Assembly: GCF_000753865.1 (NCBI RefSeq)
Contig: NZ_JQFW01000057.1
Span: 372,628-436,627 of the forward strand
Direction: 5' to 3'
Length of the DNA stretch: 64,000 nucleotides
Origin: Alteromonas sp. LOR
GTDB lineage: Bacteria > Pseudomonadota > Gammaproteobacteria > Enterobacterales > Alteromonadaceae
The position numbers and the translations under genes are program-made. Positions within the stretch are counted from its first letter, which is position 1; every line of letters begins with the position of its first letter. The notes beneath the pieces are model-generated. The model ran no database searches. It saw only the letters and a program-made list of their open reading frames with translations, and had not been told where the DNA came from. Of the stretch, positions 39,366 through 48,484 are shown piece after piece.

Positions 39366-41477
39366 GTGACTCCTATTACTAAATCATTTCAGTATGGTCA
39401 GCATACTGTAACTCTAGAAACGGGCGTAATCGCTCGTCAGGCAACAGCAGCGGTTCTAGCGAGTATGGACGATACGTCTGTATTGGTATCGGTAGTTGGC
39501 AAGAAAGAAGCAAATGCGAATCAAGACTTCTTTCCTCTAACAGTTAATTACCAAGAAAAAGCGTATGCTGCGGGTAAAATTCCTGGTGGATTCTTCAAAC
39601 GTGAAGGCCGTCCATCTGAAGGTGAAACGTTAATTGCACGTCTTATTGACCGTCCAATTCGTCCACTTTTCCCTGAAGGCTTCAAAAACGAAGTTCAAAT
39701 CATCATTACGGTAATGTCTGCTAACCCAGATATTCCAACTGATATCATCTCTCTTATTGGTACATCAGCAGCATTAGCGATTTCTGGTATGCCTTTCAAC
39801 GGTCCAATTGGTGCCGCACGAGTGGGTTTCAGTAACGGTGAGTACATTCTTAACACCCGCGCAGAAGAGCAAGAATCAAGTGAGCTTGATTTAGTTGTTG
39901 CTGGTACTGAAGCGGCAGTATTAATGGTTGAATCTGAAGCCGCTGTGCTTTCAGAAGACACTATGCTTGGCGCCGTTATGTACGGTCACGAGCAAATGCA
40001 AGCAGTCGTTACTGCGGTTAACGAATTCGCTGCAGAAGTCGGCACTGAAAAGTGGGACTGGAAGCCGGAAGAAGAAAATACGTCGCTTAAAGATAAAGTG
40101 AAAGCACTTGCTGAAGCAGAAATGACGGCGGCTTACCAAATTTCTGACAAGCTAGAGCGTAAAAACGCTGTAGTTGCTGCAACAGACAAAGCGCTAGCGG
40201 CGATTGTTGCTGAAGATGAAGAACAAGATCAAAAAGAAGTGCTTGAGCTTCTTCACGACCTTGAATCTGACGTAGTGCGCTCTCGCATTCTTTCAGGTGC
40301 ACCTCGTATTGACGGCCGTGATCCAAAGATGATCCGTGCTATCGACGTAGCAACTGGTATTCTTCCACGTACTCACGGTTCTTCGTTGTTTACACGTGGT
40401 GAGACGCAGGCAATCGTAGCTGCAACACTAGGTACAGAACGTGACGCACAGATGATTGACGAGCTTCAAGGCAAGCGCGACAGTCGTTTCATGCTTCACT
40501 ACAACTTCCCTCCATACTGTGTAGGCGAGACTGGTTTTGTTGGGTCTCCTAAGCGTCGTGAAATTGGCCACGGCCGTCTAGCGAAACGTGGTATCCAAGC
40601 GGTTATGCCAAGTGAAGAAGAATTCCCGTACGTAGTACGTGTTGTATCTGAAATCACTGAGTCTAACGGTTCATCATCTATGGCATCAGTGTGCGGTACG
40701 TCACTTGCGCTTATGGATGCTGGTGTTCCTATTAAGGCATCAGTTGCAGGTATTGCTATGGGTCTAGTGAAGAGCGACGAAAACTTTGTTGTACTTTCAG
40801 ACATCCTTGGCGACGAAGATCACCTTGGCGACATGGACTTTAAAGTTGCGGGTACTACCGACGGTATTACTGCACTTCAAATGGACATAAAGATTGAAGG
40901 TATCACTAAAGAAATCATGCAGATTGCGCTTAAGCAAGCTAAAGAAGCCCGTTTGCATATTCTTAAAGTGATGGACGAAGCGATTGGCGGTCACCGTGAA
41001 GAGCTAAGTGAATTTGCACCGCGCATTTACACTATGAAAGTTGACCAAGACAAGATTCGTGACGTAATTGGTAAAGGCGGAGCAATGATTCGTCAAATTA
41101 CTGAAGAATCTGATACCAACATCGAAATTGAAGATGACGGCACTATCAAAATCTTTGCAACAGAACGTGCGAAAGCAGAAATCGCTATTGCTAAGATTGA
41201 GCAAGTGACTGCTGAAATTGAAGTGGGTAAAACCTATAACGGTAAAATTACCCGCATCGTTGACTTCGGTGCTTTCGTAGAAGTACTTCCAGGTAAAGAA
41301 GGCCTTGTTCACATTTCACAAATCGCTCATGAGCGAGTGAACAAAGTAACTGATTACCTTAAAGAAGGTGAAATGGTTGACGTTAAGGTTATGGAAATTG
41401 ATCGCCAAAACCGTGTACGTTTAAGCATTAAAGAACTTCTAGAAAGACCTGCTCCAAAGTCTGACGACGCAGAGTAA
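39366..41477 (+). CDS. pnp: Polyribonucleotide nucleotidyltransferase
   Basis: This 703-residue phosphorolytic 3'-5' exoribonuclease is a degradosome component. Two RNase PH domains are followed by KH ([16 protein letters not shown]) and S1 ([21 protein letters not shown]) domains. It starts at a GTG with AAAGGAC upstream. It is normally the second gene after rpsO; here an HNH nuclease gene on the other strand precedes it and there is no rpsO in the window. A TATACT box near 39309 could be its -10. Confidence 0.98.
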   Translation: MTPITKSFQYGQHTVTLETGVIARQATAAVLASMDDTSVLVSVVGKKEANANQDFFPLTVNYQEKAYAAGKIPGGFFKREGRPSEGETLIARLIDRPIRPLFPEGFKNEVQIIITVMSANPDIPTDIISLIGTSAALAISGMPFNGPIGAARVGFSNGEYILNTRAEEQESSELDLVVAGTEAAVLMVESEAAVLSEDTMLGAVMYGHEQMQAVVTAVNEFAAEVGTEKWDWKPEEENTSLKDKVKALAEAEMTAAYQISDKLERKNAVVAATDKALAAIVAEDEEQDQKEVLELLHDLESDVVRSRILSGAPRIDGRDPKMIRAIDVATGILPRTHGSSLFTRGETQAIVAATLGTERDAQMIDELQGKRDSRFMLHYNFPPYCVGETGFVGSPKRREIGHGRLAKRGIQAVMPSEEEFPYVVRVVSEITESNGSSSMASVCGTSLALMDAGVPIKASVAGIAMGLVKSDENFVVLSDILGDEDHLGDMDFKVAGTTDGITALQMDIKIEGITKEIMQIALKQAKEARLHILKVMDEAIGGHREELSEFAPRIYTMKVDQDKIRDVIGKGGAMIRQITEESDTNIEIEDDGTIKIFATERAKAEIAIAKIEQVTAEIEVGKTYNGKITRIVDFGAFVEVLPGKEGLVHISQIAHERVNKVTDYLKEGEMVDVKVMEIDRQNRVRLSIKELLERPAPKSDDAE

Positions 41478-41534
41478 GTATGTTTAAATGCGGTAAATAT
41501 CGCAGTTAAACAACGACGTTGAAAAAAACGTTAT

Positions 41535-41562
41535 AAAAAGGGAGCTTGGCTCCCTTTTTTGT
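41535..41562 (+). terminator. Rho-independent terminator of pnp
   Basis: AAAAAGGGAGC pairs with GCTCCCTTTTT around a TTG loop and is followed by T-rich sequence, about 55 bases after the pnp stop. Confidence 0.92.
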
Positions 41563-41602
41563 TTTTTGAAATGCGTTTTACACAACAAGCTAAGGATTAA
41601 AA

Positions 41603-41896
41603 ATGGATAAACAAACGCAAACCGAAGTAGAAGCTGCAGTTTTTCGTCGCTTAGTAGAGCACCTTGATGCCAACAAAGATGTGCAAAATATCGATCTAAT
41701 GATTCTGGCTGACTTCTGCCGTAATTGTTTAGCAAAGTGGTACTCAGCTGCTGCAAACGATAAGGGCGTTGAAATAGATTATGACGCGGCACGTGAAGTG
41801 GTTTACAAGATGCCTTATTCTCAGTGGAAGGAAAATCACCAGCTGCCGGCTTCTGATGAACAATTAGAAAAGTTAGCGGCAAGACAAAACAAGTAA
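41603..41896 (+). CDS. YeaC/DUF1315 family protein
   Basis: This 97-residue cytoplasmic protein resembles E. coli YeaC (DUF1315): FRRLVEHLDANKDVQNIDLM, LADFCRNCLAKWY and YKMPYSQWKENHQ are conserved family segments. The function is unknown. It stands alone between pnp and a MATE exporter gene. Confidence 0.87.
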   Translation: MDKQTQTEVEAAVFRRLVEHLDANKDVQNIDLMILADFCRNCLAKWYSAAANDKGVEIDYDAAREVVYKMPYSQWKENHQLPASDEQLEKLAARQNK

Positions 41897-42108
41897 GGGG
41901 GTCCTTTCCCTCAATCACCTTTATACCGTTGAGGCAGCAGTACAAAAAGTCTGTTGCTTCATAAACTAAACTTAAACCCTTAGATTACGTAACTCTTGTA
42001 TAACTAAAACAACTGTACAGATTTTTTATTGTTGATATAGGGACGATGCTTCTATTAGCTTAAAAATCGTATGTCACTGCGCCTACTCGACATAGCTGGA
42101 GAAGCTTA

Positions 42109-43455
42109 ATGCAAGAAGCCGTAAAAAAATCTGAACCATCGTTGACGGAAGGCTCTATATTCTCTCACATGGTGCGCTTGGCGATCCCTGCCTCAACGGG
42201 CATGATTTTCAACACCCTCTATAACCTCACGGATACCTGGTTTGCCGGCTATTTGTCAGATAATGCGCTCGCAGGCTTATCTATCGCATCAAGTGTTTTC
42301 TTTTTACTTTTATCAATCGGTATTGGTATTCAAACCGGTGCGTCTGCAATGATTGCGCCAGGGGCTGGAAGAGGAGAGACTCACGAAGTTAAAGGGTGGC
42401 TAGACAATGTAAGCGGCATTGCCATCGCCTTCAGTGCACTTTCATGTATTTTAGGTTACTTTGCGGCGCGACCCTTGGTGGTGTTACTTGGTGCTGAGCC
42501 TCATATTGAGCCACTGGCGATGGAGTATCTATGGGTAACGCTAGCAGGCACTGTAGGCTTCACTTTATCGTTCGGTGCTGCTGGAGCGTTAATGGCACTG
42601 GGAGATACGAAATCTAATCGCAACGCCCTGATGATTGGCTTTTTTGCGAATTTTGGCCTTAATCCACTCTTTACCTTCGGACTCGATTTAGGGGTAAGCG
42701 GCATAGCACTGGCTACCGTAGTGATAAAATTTGCTACTGCCTTTTACCTGCTTCGTGTACTGATGAAGCGCTTAAATATATCGGTAATGCCCACCTTTGA
42801 TAAAAAACGTTGGCTCGATCTTCTCAAACAAATTTTACCTGCCAGCTTTAACATGCTGACTATTATTTTAGGTGGGTTTATTACCGTCGCGCTTATTGGT
42901 CAATTCGGCAGCGAACACGTGGCAGGGTACACTGTTGGACTTCGCCTCGAGCAGGTACTTTTATTGCCAGCACTTGGTTTAAACAGCGCAGTAATGGCCA
43001 TTGCGGGACAGAACATGGGCGTGGGTTATTACGACCGAGTTGACCAGACTTACCGAAAAGGATTGTTAATCGGTTTCATAATGGCTGTTGTGTCTATTCC
43101 GGTGATGTATTTTCTATCGCCAATGGCAATGGGTCTTTTCAGTGACGACAGTGCCATTAAAAATACGGGCGTCACTTACCTTCGAATTGATACGTTAGCG
43201 TTTTATGCGTACGTTGTTTTGTTTCAGAGTGTGGCTATTTTGCAGGCAATGCAAAAGCCAATGTTTCCGATGTATCTCGGGATTGCCAGACAGCTTGTTG
43301 TTCCTGCTTCGATAAATTATGTGCTCATTGTGATGTGGGACTATCCCATGGTATCCATGTTCTACACCATAGTAACTGTGGTTATCTTAAGCGCCATTAT
43401 TGCTTTCTTCTATACCACTAGAGAGATTAATCGAGTTAAGGGCCCAAGCTCTTAA
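42109..43455 (+). CDS. MATE-family efflux transporter
   Basis: This 448-residue protein has about twelve membrane helices in two related halves. The start (HMVRLAIPASTGMIFNTLYNL) and repeated motifs such as ALGDTKSNRNALMIGF and GLNSAVMAIAGQNMG are those of the MATE (DinF/NorM-like) multidrug and toxin exporters. It presumably exports cationic compounds using Na+ or H+. It is transcribed alone. A second MATE gene of a different subgroup lies at 54.1-55.5 kb. Confidence 0.92.
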   Translation: MQEAVKKSEPSLTEGSIFSHMVRLAIPASTGMIFNTLYNLTDTWFAGYLSDNALAGLSIASSVFFLLLSIGIGIQTGASAMIAPGAGRGETHEVKGWLDNVSGIAIAFSALSCILGYFAARPLVVLLGAEPHIEPLAMEYLWVTLAGTVGFTLSFGAAGALMALGDTKSNRNALMIGFFANFGLNPLFTFGLDLGVSGIALATVVIKFATAFYLLRVLMKRLNISVMPTFDKKRWLDLLKQILPASFNMLTIILGGFITVALIGQFGSEHVAGYTVGLRLEQVLLLPALGLNSAVMAIAGQNMGVGYYDRVDQTYRKGLLIGFIMAVVSIPVMYFLSPMAMGLFSDDSAIKNTGVTYLRIDTLAFYAYVVLFQSVAILQAMQKPMFPMYLGIARQLVVPASINYVLIVMWDYPMVSMFYTIVTVVILSAIIAFFYTTREINRVKGPSS

Positions 43456-43857
43456 AAAAGACGTCTGAAAAGAGCTCCTACAGCAAAGAAAATCACGCCT
43501 CAAACCTACTAAGTTGAGAATATAGAGGGAAGGGGTGTACCACTTTGTCTCGAGCCACACAAGCGGCTACTCCTTGACGTTGCATCGTGCTTTAACGTTT
43601 TGTAACGATTATTCTTTATTAGTCCTTTGCGTTACCGCTGTTGAAAGGCTACCTTAATTTAGATGGTGGGCATTATCTGTATTTTTGCCGCCCCAAGAAA
43701 GGTTTAACACCTCGAAGTCATAACTAGCATTTACGACAAAAACTCACGCCAGAAACAGGCGTCAGGGAATGGTGTGTTGACCTACAAACTAACCTACGAA
43801 TAAATTACGAATAAAGTCATAAACGTTTTGCAAACATAAAAATAAGGATAATATTTT
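43456..43857. other. Intergenic region before the M16 peptidase gene
   Basis: These 402 bases contain no supported ORF. The only structure noted is a short ACGCC / GGCGT hairpin near 43755. It must hold the promoter of the M16 peptidase gene, but I could not pick one confidently. Confidence 0.4.
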
Positions 43858-46614
43858 ATGAGTGTGTTCAAACATATTACCAGGCAGTTTTCTAAAAAGT
43901 GCCTGAGTATCGTCGCTATTACCTTGGTAGGGATATCCCCCGTGGTAGCTAACGACGATATTGATATAAGCTATGAAAAGTTCACGATTGATAACGGTCT
44001 TACCGTTATTGTTCACGAAGATCGCAAAGCCCCCGTAGTCGCAGTGGCGGTTTGGTATAAAGTGGGATCGAAGGACGAGCCCGAGGGTAAATCTGGTTTT
44101 GCTCACCTTTTCGAACACCTTATGTTCAACGGTACTGAAAACTACGATGACGAGTGGTTTGGACCTCTTCAAGAAGCTGGCGCTACTGGTCTAAATGGTA
44201 CAACAAATTTCGACCGCACCAATTATTTTCAAACCGTTCCAACTCCAGCGTTAGACCGTATTTTATGGATGGAATCGGATCGCATGGGGCATCTTTTAGG
44301 CGCAGTTACTCAAGAGAAGCTTGATGAACAACGCGGAGTGGTGCAAAACGAAAAACGTCAAAGAGAAGACCAGCCATACGGAGCGTTTTTAGGTCATGCT
44401 GTTAAAGCATTGTTCCCCAATGAACACCCTTACTCTCATAATGTTATTGGCTCCATGGATGATTTGAATTCAGCATCGTTAGATGATGTGAAATCTTGGT
44501 TTAATAAATATTATGGTCCGAACAACGCTATCTTGGTGCTAAGCGGTGATATTAATGCCGAAGAGGCTAAACCGATGGTAAATAAATACTTCGGTGATAT
44601 TGAGCCCGGTCCATCACTTGCCAAGTGGCAATCTTGGATCCCAAGTCGTTCAGCGAATACACGGGAAATTATTCAGGATAAGGTACCGCAAACTCGTATT
44701 TCTCGCTTGTGGGTGTCTCCTGAAAACAAAAGTGCAAAAGCCACAGATTTGTTAATTGCGGCAAGTGTGTTGGGCGATGGTAAAAACTCTCGCATGTACA
44801 AAGAGTTGGTTTATGATCAACAGATTGCTACCAATGCATCAGTATTTAACTACGAACTGCAAATTGCATCCATCTTTGGGCTGAGTGTTGATGTGGCTGC
44901 AGGTGAAGATGTAGAAAAAGTAGAGCGCGAAATGGATAAAATTATCCAGGAATTCTTGCGCAAAGGACCAACGAAAGATGAGGTGAAGCTGGTATCTACA
45001 AAATATCGCGCCTCAATTATTCGTGGACTTGAAGAAGTTGGCGGATTTGGTGGTAAAGCGGATAGGTTGGCAACGGGCGAATTCATTGCAGGCGACCCTA
45101 CTTATTTCAAAACAGAGCTAAAAGAGCTGGCTAATGCAACGCCTAAGAAGGTAAAAGCGGCAGCTAAAGAATGGTTAGGTGATGGCTGGCACCAGATTAC
45201 TTTTGTGCCATTTGAAGAGCATGCTGCTAGTGGCGATGGCGTTGACCGCAGTTCAGGGCTTCCTGATATTGCTGCTGAAACACAGCTTACCTTTCCAGAA
45301 GTAACCAAGACCACACTATCAAATGGCATAAATGTGGTATTCGCAAAGCGTTCTACCGTACCGCTTATTAATGTTGCTGTTCAGTTTGACGCAGGCTATG
45401 CCGCTGATGCGGGCGGCAAACTGGGTTTAGCAAGCTTTGCAACAGGGATGCTCGATGAAGGCGCAGGTCGCTACGACGCCCTTGAATTAGCTGCTGAGCT
45501 TGAGCAACTAGGCACAAGCCTTAATAGCGGCTCAAATTTAGATACGACAACAGTGCGTATGTCTATGCTTAAAGAGAATATGGAAGAGTCGCTTGCTTTG
45601 TTTGGCGATATTCTCAAAGATCCAACGTTTGATAAAGAAGAAATTGAGCGTCAACGCACATTGATATTAAGCAATATTGCACAGCAGATGACACGCCCGA
45701 TAAGCATCGCGCTTACGCTGTTGCCACCACTGATTTACGGTGATGATCATGCCTATGGCATACCTTTCACAGGTTTAGGTACGGCGCCTGATGTGACTTC
45801 AATTACGCGCAGCGATTTAATCGACTTCAAAAACACTTGGTTACGCCCAGACAACGCGACCATTTTTGTTGTTGGCGATACAACCCTTGACGATATCAAA
45901 CCCACGTTAGAAAAAGAGTTTGGTAAATGGAAAGTATCTGGTGAAAAAGGGACTAAGCAGATTGCTGAAGCACAGCTGCCTGAAAAAGGTCGAGCCATTA
46001 TTATTGATCGCCCTGGGTCACAGCAGTCACTCATTCTTGCCGCTCACCTTGCACCGCCAACGGGTGTTGAAAATAACATCGCGATTAACGCGATGAACGA
46101 AACGCTCGGCGGCGCATTCACTGCGCGGGTAAACATGAACCTTCGCGAAGATAAAGGGTGGGCATACGGTGCTTACACATTCTTGCAGGAAGCTCGAGGA
46201 CAACGGCCTTACATGGTTTATGCACCAGTGCAAACCGATAAGACTGGCGCGTCGCTAGAAGAGCTAAAGAAAGAGCTTAACGGCTATCTTGGCGACAACC
46301 CGCCGACTGAAATGGAATTGAACAGAGCCCGACTCGATCAGGTACGTTCGTTACCCGGACAGTATGAGACAGCAGGTGCTGTACTAGGTAGCTTATTGTC
46401 AAGCAGTCGGTTTAACCGCGAATTTAACTATCCAGAAAGCTTGGTAGAAAAATACAATGGCTTAACACTTGATGACTTAAATAGCGCAGCTAAACAAGTT
46501 GTACAACCAAGTAAGCTTACGTGGTTAATTATTGGTGATGCTGAGAAAATTAAGGCGGAAGTAGAGGCCGCTGATATTGGACCTGTAACAGTTCAGGATA
46601 TGAGCAGTCTTTAA
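43858..46614 (+). CDS. Secreted M16 (insulinase/pitrilysin) family zinc peptidase
   Basis: This 918-residue protein has an N-terminal signal-like segment (KCLSIVAITLVGISPVVAN). The N-terminal M16 domain carries the inverted zinc motif HLFEH near residue 83, with the downstream Glu in QRGVVQNEKRQ. A second M16 repeat begins near residue 480 (TLSNGINVVFAKR) and lacks the zinc motif, as usual for the second domain. It is probably periplasmic or outer-membrane-associated and degrades peptides. A terminator follows directly. Confidence 0.94.
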   Translation: MSVFKHITRQFSKKCLSIVAITLVGISPVVANDDIDISYEKFTIDNGLTVIVHEDRKAPVVAVAVWYKVGSKDEPEGKSGFAHLFEHLMFNGTENYDDEWFGPLQEAGATGLNGTTNFDRTNYFQTVPTPALDRILWMESDRMGHLLGAVTQEKLDEQRGVVQNEKRQREDQPYGAFLGHAVKALFPNEHPYSHNVIGSMDDLNSASLDDVKSWFNKYYGPNNAILVLSGDINAEEAKPMVNKYFGDIEPGPSLAKWQSWIPSRSANTREIIQDKVPQTRISRLWVSPENKSAKATDLLIAASVLGDGKNSRMYKELVYDQQIATNASVFNYELQIASIFGLSVDVAAGEDVEKVEREMDKIIQEFLRKGPTKDEVKLVSTKYRASIIRGLEEVGGFGGKADRLATGEFIAGDPTYFKTELKELANATPKKVKAAAKEWLGDGWHQITFVPFEEHAASGDGVDRSSGLPDIAAETQLTFPEVTKTTLSNGINVVFAKRSTVPLINVAVQFDAGYAADAGGKLGLASFATGMLDEGAGRYDALELAAELEQLGTSLNSGSNLDTTTVRMSMLKENMEESLALFGDILKDPTFDKEEIERQRTLILSNIAQQMTRPISIALTLLPPLIYGDDHAYGIPFTGLGTAPDVTSITRSDLIDFKNTWLRPDNATIFVVGDTTLDDIKPTLEKEFGKWKVSGEKGTKQIAEAQLPEKGRAIIIDRPGSQQSLILAAHLAPPTGVENNIAINAMNETLGGAFTARVNMNLREDKGWAYGAYTFLQEARGQRPYMVYAPVQTDKTGASLEELKKELNGYLGDNPPTEMELNRARLDQVRSLPGQYETAGAVLGSLLSSSRFNREFNYPESLVEKYNGLTLDDLNSAAKQVVQPSKLTWLIIGDAEKIKAEVEAADIGPVTVQDMSSL

Positions 46615-46631
46615 ACAAGCTCTCATAATAG

Positions 46632-46661
46632 AAGCCGAAGCAACTATTGCTTCGGCTTTTT
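46632..46661 (+). terminator. Rho-independent terminator of the M16 gene
   Basis: AAGCCGAAGCAA pairs with TTGCTTCGGCTT and is followed by TTTT, 17 bases after the stop. Confidence 0.92.
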
Positions 46662-46712
46662 TATTTGCAGCTTTATTACATTGACACCTTTTTTGAAATG
46701 AGGAAATGCTAA

Positions 46713-47834
46713 ATGAAGACAATTGAGGTGCATTTGGTCAATGCGTTTACCGCTTTTGAAAAGGGCGGAAACCCTGCGGGAGTGGTGCTTAATGCAGATA
46801 GCTTGTCTGTTGAAGAAAAACTTAAGGTTGCTCAGGCTGTGGGCTATTCTGAAACTGCCTTTGTATCTAAAGACGAACACGCCGATGTAGCGCTGTCATT
46901 TTTCACCGTCACTGGCGAAGTTGATTTTTGCGGCCATGCCACTCTCGCTGCATTTTCACTGATGTTTAAAAAAGGAATATTACAAGCAGGGGACTATACA
47001 CAACGCACAAAGGCGGGAATGCTGGGGGTGAGCATCACGGACGAAGGTAATGTGGTTATGGGGCAGAAGTCGCCAGAGTTTATTCAACGCCTTACCTATG
47101 AAGGGATATCTGAACTCATTGGAATTGCACCTGATATTTTGGCATCTACTCATCTTCCCATTGAAGTTGTATCTACTGGGCTGCCGGATATTATTGTGGC
47201 GGTGCCACCAGGGTATTTAAGTAAAATTGATTTAAACGTAGATAAAACCACCGAGTTTTGTCAACAGCATAATGCAGTAGGTATTCACGCCTTCGAGCTT
47301 TGTGAACCCTCGTCTAACCTCACCGCGAGTTGTCGAAACTTCGCCCCTTTGCTAGGGATAACAGAAGAGTCGGCTACCGGAAGTGCCAGTGGTGCCTTGG
47401 CCTGCTATTTGGCTAAGCATGGTATTGATGGGATTAGTTCTGACGAGCCTAGTTTTGAAAAGAGTAGTATTAAAAAGACTAGTATTGAAGAGAGTTACAT
47501 CCAAGGTAGCAGTAAAGAGGATAGGTGCTTAGCAGGCGCCAGTTTGGAACATAGCCTTGTGAAACATAGCCTTGTGAAAGATAGCAGTGTGAAAGATAGC
47601 CATGTAGAAGAAAGCCAGTTGGTAGATAGGCGCACAGAAGGTCAGCCGCACAACATATCAAATTTAGTTTTAAACTACGCTTTTGAACAGGGGCGGGCAA
47701 TGATGTGCTGTTCACATATTTTTGCAAAAGTTGTTAACAATGAAAGCAAAGATGAAGAGAGAGAAAGAACCAAGTGGGAAGTGTCAGTGGCAGGCACCGC
47801 AAGCCCAATGGGTAACAAAGCTGTCGTCCTCTGA
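46713..47834 (+). CDS. PhzF-family isomerase/epimerase-like protein with a repeat insertion
   Basis: The N-terminal half (VNAFTAFEKGGNPAGVVL, FFTVTGEVDFCGHAT) and the segment ITEESATGSASGALACYL are clear PhzF/diaminopimelate-epimerase-fold signatures. The final strand region (NYAFEQGRAMMCCSHIF) is present as well. Between the last two, residues about 242-306 are replaced by a run of five-residue repeats encoded by a 15-bp minisatellite. This lengthens the protein to 373, against roughly 260-300 usual. The frame stays intact, so it may still fold with an exposed loop. The substrate is unknown. Confidence 0.87.
   Translation: MKTIEVHLVNAFTAFEKGGNPAGVVLNADSLSVEEKLKVAQAVGYSETAFVSKDEHADVALSFFTVTGEVDFCGHATLAAFSLMFKKGILQAGDYTQRTKAGMLGVSITDEGNVVMGQKSPEFIQRLTYEGISELIGIAPDILASTHLPIEVVSTGLPDIIVAVPPGYLSKIDLNVDKTTEFCQQHNAVGIHAFELCEPSSNLTASCRNFAPLLGITEESATGSASGALACYLAKHGIDGISSDEPSFEKSSIKKTSIEESYIQGSSKEDRCLAGASLEHSLVKHSLVKDSSVKDSHVEESQLVDRRTEGQPHNISNLVLNYAFEQGRAMMCCSHIFAKVVNNESKDEERERTKWEVSVAGTASPMGNKAVVL
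47436..47630 (+). repeat. In-frame 15-bp minisatellite, about 13 units, in the PhzF-like gene
   Basis: Thirteen consecutive 15-base units are present, of the types AGTATTGAAGAGAGT and CTTGTGAAAGATAGC. Neighbouring units differ by few bases (units at 47156+300 and 47171+300, i.e. 47456-47500 and 47556-47600, are the most alike). They encode pentapeptides such as SIKKT, SIEES, SLEHS, LVKHS, LVKDS and SVKDS. Register and reading frame are kept throughout. Confidence 0.9.
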
Positions 47835-47998
47835 CATAATGTGTCTCTAGGGACTTCATGCAGTTAGCAAAAATAGCGGTTTGAAGCACTTTTATACCGG
47901 GAAGGTAATGTTAAAAAAGGCCATAGCGCTAAGTATATAAGCCGTTTTATGAGGCTCTACATTCCATGTTTTGTGTAGCGCTGTTGCCTAGTTTTGTA

Positions 47999-48238
47999 CT
48001 AATCTTGGGCTCGTTTTACCCGAATTTTATTGTTTGCCACCGTAGTGTGGTGAAGACTTTTAAGAGCACTGTTAGCTTCACTAGCATCAGCCATCTCAAC
48101 AAAAGCAAAGCCTTTAGATTGGCCTGTCTCGCTATCGAGTACAAGACTGCATTCGTTCACTGTACCGTGTGCTGAAAAAAGGGTAACAATTTCTTGTTCT
48201 GTCGTCGTTCTCGCAAGATTGCGAACCAAAAGTTTCAT
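47999..48238 (-). CDS. RRM-domain RNA-binding protein
   Basis: This 79-residue protein is a single RNA recognition motif. RNP2 is LLVRNL (residues 3-8) and RNP1 is KGFAFVEM (about 42-49), both with their aromatic residues. Such small RRM proteins in marine bacteria and cyanobacteria are often cold-induced; that role is only an inference here. It is a single gene, convergent with the PhzF-like gene. Confidence 0.93.
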   Translation of the reverse strand: MKLLVRNLARTTTEQEIVTLFSAHGTVNECSLVLDSETGQSKGFAFVEMADASEANSALKSLHHTTVANNKIRVKRAQD

Positions 48239-48327
48239 AAGATTATCGCTTTTAAAAATGAGTGTGTATTGTCTCAGGTCTATACAAGCAAACCAAGAAA
48301 AGAATTTTTTATTCGATTAGCGCTAGC

Positions 48328-48392
48328 CCTGATTCTGCTAAAGCCTGATTCTGCTATAGCCTGATCCTGGTAAAGCCCTGATCCTGGTAAAG
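48328..48392 (+). repeat. 16-bp minisatellite, four units, upstream of the M24 peptidase gene
   Basis: Units CCTGATTCTGCTAAAG, CCTGATTCTGCTATAG, CCTGATCCTGGTAAAG and (after one extra C) CCTGATCCTGGTAAAG are arranged in tandem. They lie about 90 bases before the peptidase start, so they are probably in its promoter or leader. Confidence 0.9.
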
Positions 48393-48484
48393 TTAATCCC
48401 GCGGTGTTAGCGTTTAAACACTATATAAATGATGCAATATTCGACTTAAGCCACAAGCCAGTTGCTCGTAAAAGGAAAATAATA

